Source: Paracoxiella cheracis
GTDB lineage: Bacteria; Pseudomonadota; Gammaproteobacteria; Coxiellales; Coxiellaceae
Length of the DNA stretch: 64,000 nt
Reading direction: 5' to 3'
Assembly (NCBI RefSeq): GCF_049348705.1
Contig: NZ_CP186485.1
Span: forward strand, 558,001-622,000
Below the pieces are notes generated by a model. That model ran no database searches and was not told the origin of the DNA. It saw only the letters and a list, made by a program, of their open reading frames with translations. The position numbers and the translations under genes are program-made. Below, one piece after another: positions 34,633-43,406 of the stretch; the stretch's first letter is position 1, and each line of letters opens with the position of its first letter.

Positions 34633-35609
34633 TCAAACTCCATCTGTGTTTGTACTGCTTCAATAATGCGTTTTGCATTAGGCATGTAATTTTTTTCTAA
34701 TTTAAAATACGGCATTACTGTATCATAGCCGGTCACGCGTTGAATGGGTGCAAGCAATGACAATAATCCACGTTCAGCTACAGCTGCTGCAATTTCTGCG
34801 CCCACACCACACGTGCGCGGTGCTTCGTGGATGATGACACAGCGCCCTGTTTTTTCAACAGACGCTAAAATCGTTTCCATATCGATAGGTTTAATTGTTG
34901 CAACATCGATGACTTCAGCACTGATATTTTGTTTGGCTAATTGATCGGCAGCTTCCAGCGTTTCTTTAATCATCGCGCCCCACGTGACTAATGTCACATC
35001 TTCGCCTTCACGTAAAATAAAACATTTATCGAGTGGCAAAGCTTTACCATCGTCAGGCACGTCTTGTTTTACCCAACGATAAATGCGCTTTGGTTCGAGA
35101 AAAACGACAGGGTCGGGGTTGCGAATAGAGGCTAATAATAATCCGTACGCGCGTGCAGGCGATGATGGAATAACAACGCGTATTCCTGGAATATGCGCGA
35201 ATAAAGCTTCAGTGCTTTCTGAGTGATGCTCAGGTGCGTGAATGCCGCCGCCATACGGAGCGCGATACACGAGCGGACATGTTAATCGACCACGGGTGCG
35301 ATTACGCAGTCGTGCTGCATGACTTAAAATATGATCGAAGCCTGAATAAATAAATCCCATAAATTGAAATTCGGCAACGGGTTTTAATCCTTGAGCAGCC
35401 ATGCCGACTGAAATGCCGGCAATCATAGATTCAGCGAGTGGTGTGTCTAACACGCGCTCGGGACCGTATTTTTCTAATAAACCAACAGTTGTTCTAAAAA
35501 CACCGCCATTGACGCCAATGTCTTCGCCTAATACGACGACATTTTTATCATTATTCATCTCATAAGCTAATGCCTGGTTAACAGCTTCTGCTAATGTAAT
35601 TTTGCTCAT
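34629..35609 (-). CDS. 2-oxoacid dehydrogenase E1 component, beta subunit
   Basis: 326 residues of the transketolase-like Pyr domain plus C-terminal domain: MSKITLAEAVNQALAYEM, VLGEDIGVNGGVFRTTVGL, TPLAESMIAGISVGMAAQGLKPVAEFQFMGF, and the HApEHH-like turn HAPEHHSES. With E1-alpha it decarboxylates the 2-oxoacid using thiamine diphosphate. The 4-base overlaps with E1-alpha upstream and E2 downstream show a single translational unit. Confidence 0.93.
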   Translation of the reverse strand: MSKITLAEAVNQALAYEMNNDKNVVVLGEDIGVNGGVFRTTVGLLEKYGPERVLDTPLAESMIAGISVGMAAQGLKPVAEFQFMGFIYSGFDHILSHAARLRNRTRGRLTCPLVYRAPYGGGIHAPEHHSESTEALFAHIPGIRVVIPSSPARAYGLLLASIRNPDPVVFLEPKRIYRWVKQDVPDDGKALPLDKCFILREGEDVTLVTWGAMIKETLEAADQLAKQNISAEVIDVATIKPIDMETILASVEKTGRCVIIHEAPRTCGVGAEIAAAVAERGLLSLLAPIQRVTGYDTVMPYFKLEKNYMPNAKRIIEAVQTQMEFE

Positions 35610-36688
35610 GAGTGTGCCTCCAAATCATCGCGCTGAGATTTTAATTCTTGAGGCAACTCAGCATATAAATAATCAAACATGTCGGTCGGCTTGGCGGGAG
35701 TAGCATTTAAATATTCTTTTACAATCTCATCAACTTCAGCCGTTAATTCTTTTTGCATGTCAGCTTCTTTTTCACGTGACCACAGTCCTTCGGACTCGAG
35801 ATAATAACCGAGCCTTGCAATTGGCTCGTCTTTCCACGCGTTTTTAATTTCCTCAGCAGGTGTATAGCGTGAGGCATCATCGGCAGTGGTGTGATCACAC
35901 AAGCGAAAAGTTACGGCTTCAATTAAAGTGGGGCCGCCGCCTTGACGTGCTTTGTCTAAGGCATCTGCAACGGCATATCGCACGGCGATGACATCATTGC
36001 CATCCACTTGGATACCTTCAAAGCCAGCAGCAATCGCTTTTTGTGCGAGCGTTTCACAGTTTGATTGTTTGGGGCGCGGTACTGAAATGGCCCATTGATT
36101 ATTATTAATCACAAACACAAGGGGGAGATTCCAAACACCAGCTAAATTGATGGCTTCATAAAAATCGCCTTTCGATGTGCCACCATCACCACAGATAGTT
36201 AGCACGGCGCGTTTTTGTTTGCGGTATTTAACCGCATAGGCAACACCCGCAGCGTGAAGTAATTGTCCTGCGATCGGAACGCAAATAGGAAAATCTTCAG
36301 AAAGATCAGGATTGGCATAGTTGCTCCCGCGTTCATCGCCACCCCAATAGGCAAGAATTTCTGAAAGTTTTCCGCCGCGCATATAAAAAACGCCTTGATC
36401 ACGATAATACGGGCAAAAAATATCTTCTTTTTGCATCGCGTGACCCATGCCAATGCCAGTTGCTTCTTGTCCACGCGAGGCTGCAAATGTGCCCATTTTA
36501 CCGGTGCGTTGTAAGTTAACTGTTTTATTGTCGTAACTGCGAATTAATGACATCGCGCGATATAATTCGAGCAGTGTTTTAGAGTCAGCAAATTCTGGAA
36601 AAGGTTGCATGGATTGACTATTTTCATTGAGAAATTGTAGAAATTTAACGTCATACGAAGCGACGGTGGTCATTTTCGGGTTCGTCAT
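35606..36688 (-). CDS. 2-oxoacid dehydrogenase E1 component, alpha subunit
   Basis: 360 residues. The thiamine diphosphate motif is GDGGTSKGDFYEAINLAGVWNLPLVFVINNNQW; the phosphorylation-loop region TFRLCDHTTADDASRYTP is of the branched-chain (BCKDH) E1-alpha type. Forms the alpha2-beta2 decarboxylase with the next gene. Overlaps the dehydrogenase gene upstream by 4 bases. The E3 dihydrolipoamide dehydrogenase gene is not in this cluster. Confidence 0.93.
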   Translation of the reverse strand: MTNPKMTTVASYDVKFLQFLNENSQSMQPFPEFADSKTLLELYRAMSLIRSYDNKTVNLQRTGKMGTFAASRGQEATGIGMGHAMQKEDIFCPYYRDQGVFYMRGGKLSEILAYWGGDERGSNYANPDLSEDFPICVPIAGQLLHAAGVAYAVKYRKQKRAVLTICGDGGTSKGDFYEAINLAGVWNLPLVFVINNNQWAISVPRPKQSNCETLAQKAIAAGFEGIQVDGNDVIAVRYAVADALDKARQGGGPTLIEAVTFRLCDHTTADDASRYTPAEEIKNAWKDEPIARLGYYLESEGLWSREKEADMQKELTAEVDEIVKEYLNATPAKPTDMFDYLYAELPQELKSQRDDLEAHS

Positions 36689-37785
36689 ACTGTCTCCACG
36701 TAATCAGATTTTTTTTCATTGAGCTTTTCTTTAGCGATAAGCTCGGCAATGTCAGTCGTTGGTTTGTTTGTTTGTGCGGAGCGTTCGAATAATGTCAGCA
36801 TCCGATCGTAGATTTGCTCCGTTAATTTTTTGGCGATTTCAATATCGTGATAATCGTGAATAGAAGCCGCTTGTATCAATCCGCCAGCATTGAGAACAAA
36901 ATCGGGTGCATAAAGAACGCCCCTTTGATGTGCAATTTCACCGTATTTGCGGTGAGCGAGTTGATTGTTAGCCGCACCTGCAATGATGTTTGCACTTATC
37001 CTATTCAGGGTATTGAGATTTATGGTTCCCCCGATTGCGCAGGGAGCGAATATGTCGCACTCTACATCGTAAATTTCTTCAGGGGTCACGACATCGGCAT
37101 TAAATTCTTTTACAAAACGCTCGGTAGCTTCCGGCTTCGTATCGCACATCGTGATTTTGACGCCGTGTCGGTGGAGGTGTTCTGAAAGGTAGTAGGCTGT
37201 TTTGCCTCCGCCTTGTACGGCAATTCGTAGTCCGTCCAGATCATCGCGACCTAATTTGAACTTAACTGCTGCCTGGATCCCTCGCATAACGCCAAGGCCA
37301 GTGAAGGGTGAGGGATCACCCTGGACCTCATCGGTTCCAGCAGCACCAATCACGTGAGGTGTGCGTTCGGCAATTACGTCCATATCGTGGGTGGTTGTGC
37401 CGAGATCCATAGCAGTGATGTAGCGACCGTTCATATCATGCACAAAGTCACCAAATGAGCGGAAAAGGGCATCACGGTCTTTGATAACTGGAGGGGCGAT
37501 AATGACGGCTTTGGCGCCCCCATGGGGCAAATCACTCGCAGCGGCTTTGAGGGTCATCATGTATGAGAGCCTCAACACATCTTTTAGGGCCATTCCGTAG
37601 GATCTGTAAGGATAGATTCGGCAACCGCCGATTGCGGGTCCCCGTTGGGTGTTGTGAATCGCGATAATCGCTTGGAGCCCGGTGCTTGCGTCCATTTTGG
37701 TGTGAATATCTCCAAACCTGAGTAATCTTGCATATCGCATCAGGGCTTCATGAGTGTGATAATAGTACTTGTCAGTTTTTGGCAT
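36685..37785 (-). CDS. leucine/valine-type amino acid dehydrogenase
   Basis: 366 residues of the Glu/Leu/Phe/Val dehydrogenase family. The substrate domain has the catalytic Lys in MTLKAAASDLPHGGAKAVI (GGAK where GGGK is usual); the NAD-binding Rossmann domain begins near LRIAVQGGGKTAYYLSEHL. Deaminates branched-chain amino acids to 2-oxoacids, the substrates of the E1/E2 complex that follows. First gene of a four-gene operon with ATGA overlaps. Leucine is the most common substrate of this length class; phenylalanine or valine cannot be excluded. Confidence 0.88.
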   Translation of the reverse strand: MPKTDKYYYHTHEALMRYARLLRFGDIHTKMDASTGLQAIIAIHNTQRGPAIGGCRIYPYRSYGMALKDVLRLSYMMTLKAAASDLPHGGAKAVIIAPPVIKDRDALFRSFGDFVHDMNGRYITAMDLGTTTHDMDVIAERTPHVIGAAGTDEVQGDPSPFTGLGVMRGIQAAVKFKLGRDDLDGLRIAVQGGGKTAYYLSEHLHRHGVKITMCDTKPEATERFVKEFNADVVTPEEIYDVECDIFAPCAIGGTINLNTLNRISANIIAGAANNQLAHRKYGEIAHQRGVLYAPDFVLNAGGLIQAASIHDYHDIEIAKKLTEQIYDRMLTLFERSAQTNKPTTDIAELIAKEKLNEKKSDYVETV

Positions 37786-37919
37786 AAACGAGGTCCTTGA
37801 GCTAAGAGAATAAACGAGACCCGCCTGGTTTTTACTAGGCTATGGGAAAAATTGACCCCCAATACTAGCAAGGATTTTGTTACAATGTAAACTTTCCATC
37901 ACTGTGCGTGGGGGGTTAC

Positions 37920-38591
37920 GTGAAAAGACTTCTTTATTGTGTTTCTGGGTTTCTAGCATTCATTAGCGTGACGGGTTATGCAGCCAAACCCGCTGATTTG
38001 AATAGCATCGTTTATCAACTACATACACAACGTTGGGTAATGACAGACAAAGCAAACGTTGTGATTGCCGTAGATGCAACTGCAAAGGATCAAGATCTAC
38101 CTAATGTGCAACATCAGATCATGCAAAAACTAAATCAATTAGGTTCCCATCAAAAATGGGATGTCGTCACGTTCGATCGTAATCAAGATCAATCCGGTCT
38201 TGAAAAATTACATATGGTAGTCAGTGCCCGTTTGCCAGAGTCGCAATTAAATAATTTTCGGGATCGTGTTCAGTCATTATCGAAAGCAGGTGAGAAGTTT
38301 CAGTTGCAAACCATTAATTTCGAACCAAGCTTGATAGACGTTGAAAAAACCCGTGAACAATTGCGTCAGGAAATTTATGAGCAAGTTAAACAAGAACTTG
38401 CGCAACTCAATAAAACTTACCCTGCGCAACATTATTTTCTGCATAATATTAACTTTGTTCAGCAGCCTATTTATCGCATGGCCGGAAATGCTTTTATAAA
38501 AACCAATGTACCATCACCATCAGATATTTCTGTAAAACGTGAAATGACAGTCAATGCTGTTGTGGTGTTAGCTTCAAAAATTAAGAATTAG
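37920..38591 (+). CDS. exported protein of unknown function
   Basis: 223 residues from GTG 37920 (M-K-R-L-L-Y-C-V-S-G-F-L-A-F), with a G-run (GGGGGG) as ribosome binding site; an in-frame GTG 12 bases earlier is part of that site. The signal peptide likely ends at SVTGYA. The mature part is alternately beta and helical (NVVIAVDATAKD, VTFDRNQDQSGLEKLHMVVSARLPESQL, then a long helix EKTREQLRQEIYEQVKQELAQLN), resembling periplasmic proteins of unknown role in Legionellales, perhaps SIMPL-like; I cannot name the family. A TACAAT -10-like box lies about 34 bases upstream. It is followed at 10 bases by ugpQ. Confidence 0.7.
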   Translation: MKRLLYCVSGFLAFISVTGYAAKPADLNSIVYQLHTQRWVMTDKANVVIAVDATAKDQDLPNVQHQIMQKLNQLGSHQKWDVVTFDRNQDQSGLEKLHMVVSARLPESQLNNFRDRVQSLSKAGEKFQLQTINFEPSLIDVEKTREQLRQEIYEQVKQELAQLNKTYPAQHYFLHNINFVQQPIYRMAGNAFIKTNVPSPSDISVKREMTVNAVVVLASKIKN

Positions 38592-38601
38592 GTAATAAGA
38601 A

Positions 38602-39339
38602 ATGGTATTCATCTTGCCGAAGGTTATTGCGCATCGGGGTGCGCCATTAGTCGCTCCAGAAAATACTTTAGCATCATTGCGTGCTGCAAAATCGTTAGGT
38701 GCAACATGGGTCGAGTTCGATGTTCAACTGACTCACGATGGTAAAGCAATTATTTTCCATGATGATGAATTGGATCGAACGACGAACGGTAAAGGATTAG
38801 TTGCAGCGTTAAGTTACGATTTGATTTCAGAATTAGATGCTGGAAGTTGGTTTAATAAAAAATTTAAAAATGAGCGTATTCCAACTTTAACGGATTATTT
38901 ACAGTGTGCGGCTCAATTGGGGTTAGGGATTAACGTTGAATTGAAGGGAACGGCATCTCAATCTGAAGCTTTAGCACGATGCGTTGCCACAGCATTACAG
39001 AGTTATTGGCCAAAACACTTGCCAGTACCGTTAATATCGAGTGCTTTGCCTGCTTGTTTACAATCGATGAAAGCGATAACGGATGAATATCCGCAAGGTT
39101 TTATTATGCATGAATGGGCAGACAGTTGGCGTGACACGGTTGATGAATTAGGATGCGTATCGTTACATGTTGAGTACGAGCAATTAAATCCAAAGCGAGC
39201 TGAGGCTGTTAAATTAGCAGAAAAAAAGTTACTCGCGTACACCATTAATGATGCAACAGTAGCAAAATCATTGTTTGATATTGGTGTTGATTCTGTGTTT
39301 AGCGATAATCCAGAGTTACTTGAACAGACCTTTTATTAA
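38602..39339 (+). CDS. ugpQ: glycerophosphodiester phosphodiesterase (cytosolic, UgpQ-like)
   Basis: 245 residues of the GDPD TIM barrel. Catalytic motif IAHRGAPLVAPENTLAS, metal/substrate residues in VEFDVQLTHDGKAIIFHDDELDRTTNGKG and later NVELKG. No signal peptide, so it acts in the cytoplasm on glycerophosphodiesters from lipid breakdown, giving glycerol-3-phosphate and the alcohol. Its 3' end overlaps the convergent trmH gene by 24 bases. Confidence 0.93.
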   Translation: MVFILPKVIAHRGAPLVAPENTLASLRAAKSLGATWVEFDVQLTHDGKAIIFHDDELDRTTNGKGLVAALSYDLISELDAGSWFNKKFKNERIPTLTDYLQCAAQLGLGINVELKGTASQSEALARCVATALQSYWPKHLPVPLISSALPACLQSMKAITDEYPQGFIMHEWADSWRDTVDELGCVSLHVEYEQLNPKRAEAVKLAEKKLLAYTINDATVAKSLFDIGVDSVFSDNPELLEQTFY

Positions 39340-39993
39340 TCTCGGTTTTACACTACTTATATAATAGCTCGCTTGTTGATCGAGGCGTTCTTGCTGCGTT
39401 AAATCACCTTGCTGTTTTAATGATTCACGTTTGCGTGTTGTAGTGTCATACAAACTAATGGCAGCAGATACTGACAAATTTAAACTTTCCGACATGCCAT
39501 ACATCGGTATTTGAAATTTAATCTGACAAGCGGCTTGTGCCTGCTCGGACAATCCACGCTGCTCGTTGCCAATCATGATGCAAATGGGTTTTTCAATCGG
39601 GACACTCGACAAAGGTTGTTTCGCTTTTAAACTACCTCCAACGAGTACAATGTGTTGTGATTTTATTGCGCTTAAAAAATCTTCCAAAGTATCGTGATAA
39701 ATGACATTAACCCAATAAACAGCTCCCTGTGTGATGGAGCGTGCGTACACCGCATCACTTTCGGGTGCGATAATGTGAACGGTTGAAATCCCCATGGCCT
39801 CACTTGATCGTACAGCAGCTAAGGCGTTATTAATATCAGAGGGGCGTTCGATGGCGAGCTGGATGCTCTTTAATCGCGCATCAAGTATCGCCTGTATGCG
39901 GTTTTTTCGGTTGTCAGTTAAATAAGGGTCTAGCCGTTTAATAATTACGCTGCTGTTGTGTTTTTTAATAAGTTCACTTTCTACTTCATTCAT
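39316..39993 (-). CDS. trmH: tRNA (guanosine-18-2'-O)-methyltransferase
   Basis: 225 residues of the SpoU/TrmH knotted methyltransferase family: motif 1 with the catalytic Arg (NNALAAVRSSEAMGI), motif 2 (ICIMIGNEQRGLSEQAQ) and motif 3 (MYGMSESLNLSVSAAISLYD). The N-terminal extension (IKRLDPYLTDNRKNRIQAIL) is that of TrmH proper, which methylates G18 in the D-loop using SAM. Starts by a 4-base overlap with the MFS gene upstream and overlaps ugpQ end to end. Confidence 0.9.
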   Translation of the reverse strand: MNEVESELIKKHNSSVIIKRLDPYLTDNRKNRIQAILDARLKSIQLAIERPSDINNALAAVRSSEAMGISTVHIIAPESDAVYARSITQGAVYWVNVIYHDTLEDFLSAIKSQHIVLVGGSLKAKQPLSSVPIEKPICIMIGNEQRGLSEQAQAACQIKFQIPMYGMSESLNLSVSAAISLYDTTTRKRESLKQQGDLTQQERLDQQASYYISSVKPRLIKGLFK

Positions 39994-41276
39994 AATCCAA
40001 AAGCTCTGGGTGTTTCTTCAACGGATTCACCTGGGCGAGGTATAGTGAATACCATGATAAGGATGATTAAAGCACACATACTAGCAATAAAAGGCTCTAA
40101 AAGAAACGAGTGTGCCCAAAGCCATAATTGATTCATTAAGAGGAGGGTGGTTGTGCTAAATAAAGATAGGCTAATCGCCCAGGTTAATGACAAGGCAGTA
40201 TATTGCACCGCAGGCGGAAACAATCGAATTTGCATTAAAAAAAGTGGTGTAAATGCACTAGCAGTAAAAAATGCGAAAAATGCTTGCATCGAGATTAGAA
40301 TAAAGGGTGAGTGGGTTGTGATCAATATAAATAATAAAGGAGCAATGATACAACAGCCGATTAATCCCATTAATGAAATATTTCGCCCACCAATTTTATC
40401 AGCAATCATCGCGATGATAGGCATTAATGCTAACATGAGTGCGCTACCTAATAGAGTGAGAGCCAGTGCATCATGTGGTTGGTATTTTAATTGATGAGTT
40501 AAAAAACGGTTGAGATAAACAGCGGAAATAACAAAATAGATAACAATAAAAGAACCGATCATGAGTGATTTCATAAAATTATTTTTGTAACAGCAAAATA
40601 ATAGTGTGAGTGGCTTTTTTTCAAGCTGTTTATCATGATGCAACTCTGTAAAAATAGGTGTTTCATTGACAATAACTCTTAAATAAGCAAAAATAAAGCA
40701 GCTTACAGTGCTAAATAAAAATGGTATGCGCCATCCCCACGTTAATAAAAACTGACGTTTCATAATGTTTGGAAAAGTCACACCCAGTAGTATTCCGATG
40801 CCGCTGGCTAGTACGGGCCATGTAGTTGCTACAGTAGGGAAATGATTATGTGTATGCTCCAAGAGGAAAATGCTCGCTCCATTCATTTCGCCAGCGATTG
40901 CAAGGCCCTGTGTACATCGGCAAAACATTAATAATATTGATGCTAATAGTCCTATTTCATTATAAGGGGGTAAATAGCTAATAACTAACGAGGAGATTCC
41001 CATTAAAGATAAGGCAATACTTAACGCAATTTTTCTTCCATATTTATCCCCAATACTGCCAAACATAATAGCGCCGACGGGTCGAATGATATAAGTCGAA
41101 AAAACAATAGTAACAGCGCCAATAAATCTTGCTTTCGATGAAGTAGTCGGAAAAAATAGGGTTGAAATGACTGGAAGGAGGCACGTGAAGCTTGCATACT
41201 CTAGCCAGCCAAAAAAAGTACCAATAAAAGTAGTCGCAACAATTTTAGTTCGCGGATGAAGCACATCTAACTCCAT
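39990..41276 (-). CDS. MFS transporter, metabolite:H+ symporter (MHS) type
   Basis: 428 residues, 12 predicted membrane helices. The MHS/ProP branch is suggested by the start (GTFFGWLEYASFTCLLPVI), GAIMFGSIGDKYGRKIALSIALSLMG (motif A) and FCRCTQGLAIAGEMNGASIFLLEH. Members carry proline/betaine, shikimate, citrate or 2-oxoglutarate; the substrate cannot be read here. Such Legionellales proteins are common nutrient importers. Overlap with trmH implies joint transcription, though the functions look unrelated. Confidence 0.87.
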   Translation of the reverse strand: MELDVLHPRTKIVATTFIGTFFGWLEYASFTCLLPVISTLFFPTTSSKARFIGAVTIVFSTYIIRPVGAIMFGSIGDKYGRKIALSIALSLMGISSLVISYLPPYNEIGLLASILLMFCRCTQGLAIAGEMNGASIFLLEHTHNHFPTVATTWPVLASGIGILLGVTFPNIMKRQFLLTWGWRIPFLFSTVSCFIFAYLRVIVNETPIFTELHHDKQLEKKPLTLLFCCYKNNFMKSLMIGSFIVIYFVISAVYLNRFLTHQLKYQPHDALALTLLGSALMLALMPIIAMIADKIGGRNISLMGLIGCCIIAPLLFILITTHSPFILISMQAFFAFFTASAFTPLFLMQIRLFPPAVQYTALSLTWAISLSLFSTTTLLLMNQLWLWAHSFLLEPFIASMCALIILIMVFTIPRPGESVEETPRAFGL

Positions 41277-41368
41277 GTTTCATTTGGGTCGCACCTATGT
41301 GCATCCGACGATCGTGGGATTCCTCATTATATCACAGGCAAATATACTAATGCCAGCCAATCTTTGTT

Positions 41369-42466
41369 ATGCTTACGAGGATGAATAAATTTAATAAAAA
41401 TAGTAATGCAGCGTATTTGAAAGCAGCACTCGCGTTGGCAAAAAAACGCCGCGGTTTTTGTGCGCCTAATCCTTCTGTGGGTGCTTTAGTGATTAAAAAC
41501 GATGAAGTATTGGCAGAAGGAAAACACTGGGCTGCGGGAGAGCCGCATGCGGAGCGTGTTGCGCTCAACAAACTCGGGAAAAAGGCTAAAGGTGCTAGCT
41601 TATATGTGACGCTGGAGCCTTGTTGCCATTGGGGCAAAACGCCACCTTGTACACAAATCATTATCGATTCTGGAATTAAACATGTTTATTATTCACTAGA
41701 GGATCCAAATCCAGAGGTTGCTGGCAAAGGCGCGAAAGAATTAATAGCGGCTGGAATTCAGTGTGAGCAAATTAAATTGCCTGAAATTGACTCTTTTTAT
41801 CGGAGTTATATTTATTGGATGAAGAATCATCGTCCTTTTATTACTGCAAAGATTGCTCTTAGCTTGGATGGAAAAATAGCTAGTGTGCAAGGCGAGTCAG
41901 TTCAACTGACCGGTGATGCGTTGCAACAACTTACACATCAAAATCGTCGTAAAAGTGATGCGCTCTTAACTACCATCAACACAATTATTAATGATGACCC
42001 ACAGATGAATGTGCGTTTGGAAGAAGACATTATCGCAAAACCGATTTATATTCTCGATAGCCACTTACGCTTACCGTTGAATGCAAGAGTATTTGAGACA
42101 TCTTCACGACTCACCGTTTTTCACGAAAAAAATGCTAACGAAAAACAAAAGCAACAATTAACGGCTAAAAATGTTCGTTGTGTGGAAATAGAAAAAAACA
42201 AAGATGGCTTGCGACTCCAAGAGATGATCAATGTTATTGGTAATGATGGTGTTCATGATTTATGGGTCGAAACCGGCGCCCGTTGTTTCCAATCTTTGGT
42301 GAAGCAAAAATTATTAAATCGCTTGTTTATTTATGTCGCCCCTAAAATTTTGGGCCCTGAGGCGAAATCAGCATTTGATGAGTCGTTGCCTTTGCTCGAT
42401 GATGCTAAAACAGTTCAGTGGAAGTCATATGATCAGGATGCTGTCTGTTTGATTGAGTATTCGTAA
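41369..42466 (+). CDS. ribD: bifunctional riboflavin deaminase/reductase RibD
   Basis: 365 residues. The N-terminal zinc deaminase domain has the motif PHAERVALNKLG (His-x-Glu) and TLEPCCHWGKTPPCTQ (zinc Cys pair); the C-terminal reductase (ITAKIALSLDGKIAS, from about 150) uses NADPH. Performs steps 2 and 3 of riboflavin synthesis. The start could be ATG 41369 or ATG 41381 (MNKFNKNSNAAYLKA), neither with a clear ribosome binding site. Divergent from the MHS transporter. It lies upstream of the FMN riboswitch, so it is not under that riboswitch unless read through from another. Confidence 0.93.
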   Translation: MLTRMNKFNKNSNAAYLKAALALAKKRRGFCAPNPSVGALVIKNDEVLAEGKHWAAGEPHAERVALNKLGKKAKGASLYVTLEPCCHWGKTPPCTQIIIDSGIKHVYYSLEDPNPEVAGKGAKELIAAGIQCEQIKLPEIDSFYRSYIYWMKNHRPFITAKIALSLDGKIASVQGESVQLTGDALQQLTHQNRRKSDALLTTINTIINDDPQMNVRLEEDIIAKPIYILDSHLRLPLNARVFETSSRLTVFHEKNANEKQKQQLTAKNVRCVEIEKNKDGLRLQEMINVIGNDGVHDLWVETGARCFQSLVKQKLLNRLFIYVAPKILGPEAKSAFDESLPLLDDAKTVQWKSYDQDAVCLIEYS

Positions 42467-42524
42467 CTACCACCCGCAAATGACACTCCACATCCAGGAG
42501 GCACGCAGTTACGAGCCCCCTCGA

Positions 42525-42553
42525 TTGACAACCTCCCGAGCTATTGATACATT
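42525..42553 (+). promoter_or_regulatory. promoter of the ribE operon
   Basis: TTGACA (42525-42530) and TACATT (42548-42553) with 17-bp spacing, placed just before the FMN aptamer, so transcription starts at its 5' edge. Confidence 0.65.
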
Positions 42554-42570
42554 GACACCAACATTAATGC

Positions 42571-42713
42571 CTTCAGGGCGGGGTGCAAGTCCCCACCGGC
42601 GGTGAGTTTCCCAAAACAAGCCCGCGAGCGATTGCCGAAAGGTGAAAGCAGACCTGGTGACCATTTTTTAAAATGTATTCCAGGGCCGACGGTAACAGTC
42701 CGGATGAGAGTTG
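42571..42713 (+). promoter_or_regulatory. FMN riboswitch (RFN element)
   Basis: Conserved RFN blocks in order: AGGGCGGGGTGCAAGTCCCC, ACCGGCGGT, AGCCCGCGAGC, AGACCTGGTG, CCAGGGCCGACGGT and AACAGTCCGGATGAGAG. A variable extra arm follows GACCTGGTG. FMN binding should shut off the downstream ribE-ribBA-ribH genes. Confidence 0.96.
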
Positions 42714-42742
42714 GCAATTGCTCATTCGTGTCTGCTTTTTAG

Positions 42743-42792
42743 TAGGCGCATCTATTTCTCATCGTATCCCTGATCAACGTTTGGAGTGCCTA
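42743..42792 (+). promoter_or_regulatory. possible translation-control helix of the riboswitch
   Basis: TAGGCGC (42743-42749) can pair over 7 bp (one G-U) with GTGCCTA (42786-42792), which spans from the ribosome binding site GGAG to the A of the ribE ATG. No U-tract terminator is seen, so control of translation is the likelier mode. Confidence 0.5.
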
Positions 42793-43391
42793 TGTTTACT
42801 GGTATTGTTGATCATTGTGGTGAAATTTTATCGGTGCAACGGGAAAGCGATCGTGCGAGGATATGGGTTCAATGTCAGTTTAATGGCTTACAGTTGGGTG
42901 AAAGCATTGCAATTGATGGTGGTTGTTTGACTGTGGTTGACATCAAACCGAATGCATTTGCTTGCGAAATTTCACCGGAAACTATGCGCTTAACAATCTC
43001 ACAACAGTACGAAAACTCTCAGCGCGTTAATTTGGAGCGCGCATTACTAATCAATGATCGATTGGGCGGTCATCTTGTGTCGGGTCACATCGATCAAATG
43101 ATTTTCGTTGACTCGTTACAACCGCATAATGAGTTTTTAGAAATGCGCTTTAAAGGTATAAATCTCGACAATTATTCTTACTTGGTACAAAAGGGCAGCG
43201 TTGCTGTAAATGGTGTGAGTTTGACGGTTAATGAAATAATACAAGATGGATTTTCTCTGATGCTGATCCCACATACTCTAGAGCGGACAAATTTACACGC
43301 CTTAAAAGAAGGGCAATCCGTTAATATCGAATTTGATCTAGTTGCAAAAATGATTTCCAAGCAAATACAACCTTATTTAAAAAATACCTAG
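42792..43391 (+). CDS. ribE: riboflavin synthase (alpha chain)
   Basis: 199 residues from ATG 42792 (MFTGIVDHCGEIL), the family start; TTGGAGTG is the ribosome binding site. Two lumazine-binding half repeats: SIAIDGGCLTVVDI...SQRVNLERALLINDRLGGHLVSGHID and SVAVNGVSLTVNEI...VNIEFDLVAKM. Dismutates two 6,7-dimethyl-8-ribityllumazine to riboflavin and the pyrimidine precursor. First gene behind the FMN riboswitch; ribBA follows at 15 bases. Confidence 0.97.
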   Translation: MFTGIVDHCGEILSVQRESDRARIWVQCQFNGLQLGESIAIDGGCLTVVDIKPNAFACEISPETMRLTISQQYENSQRVNLERALLINDRLGGHLVSGHIDQMIFVDSLQPHNEFLEMRFKGINLDNYSYLVQKGSVAVNGVSLTVNEIIQDGFSLMLIPHTLERTNLHALKEGQSVNIEFDLVAKMISKQIQPYLKNT

Positions 43392-43406
43392 AAAGAGGGT
43401 GCATAA

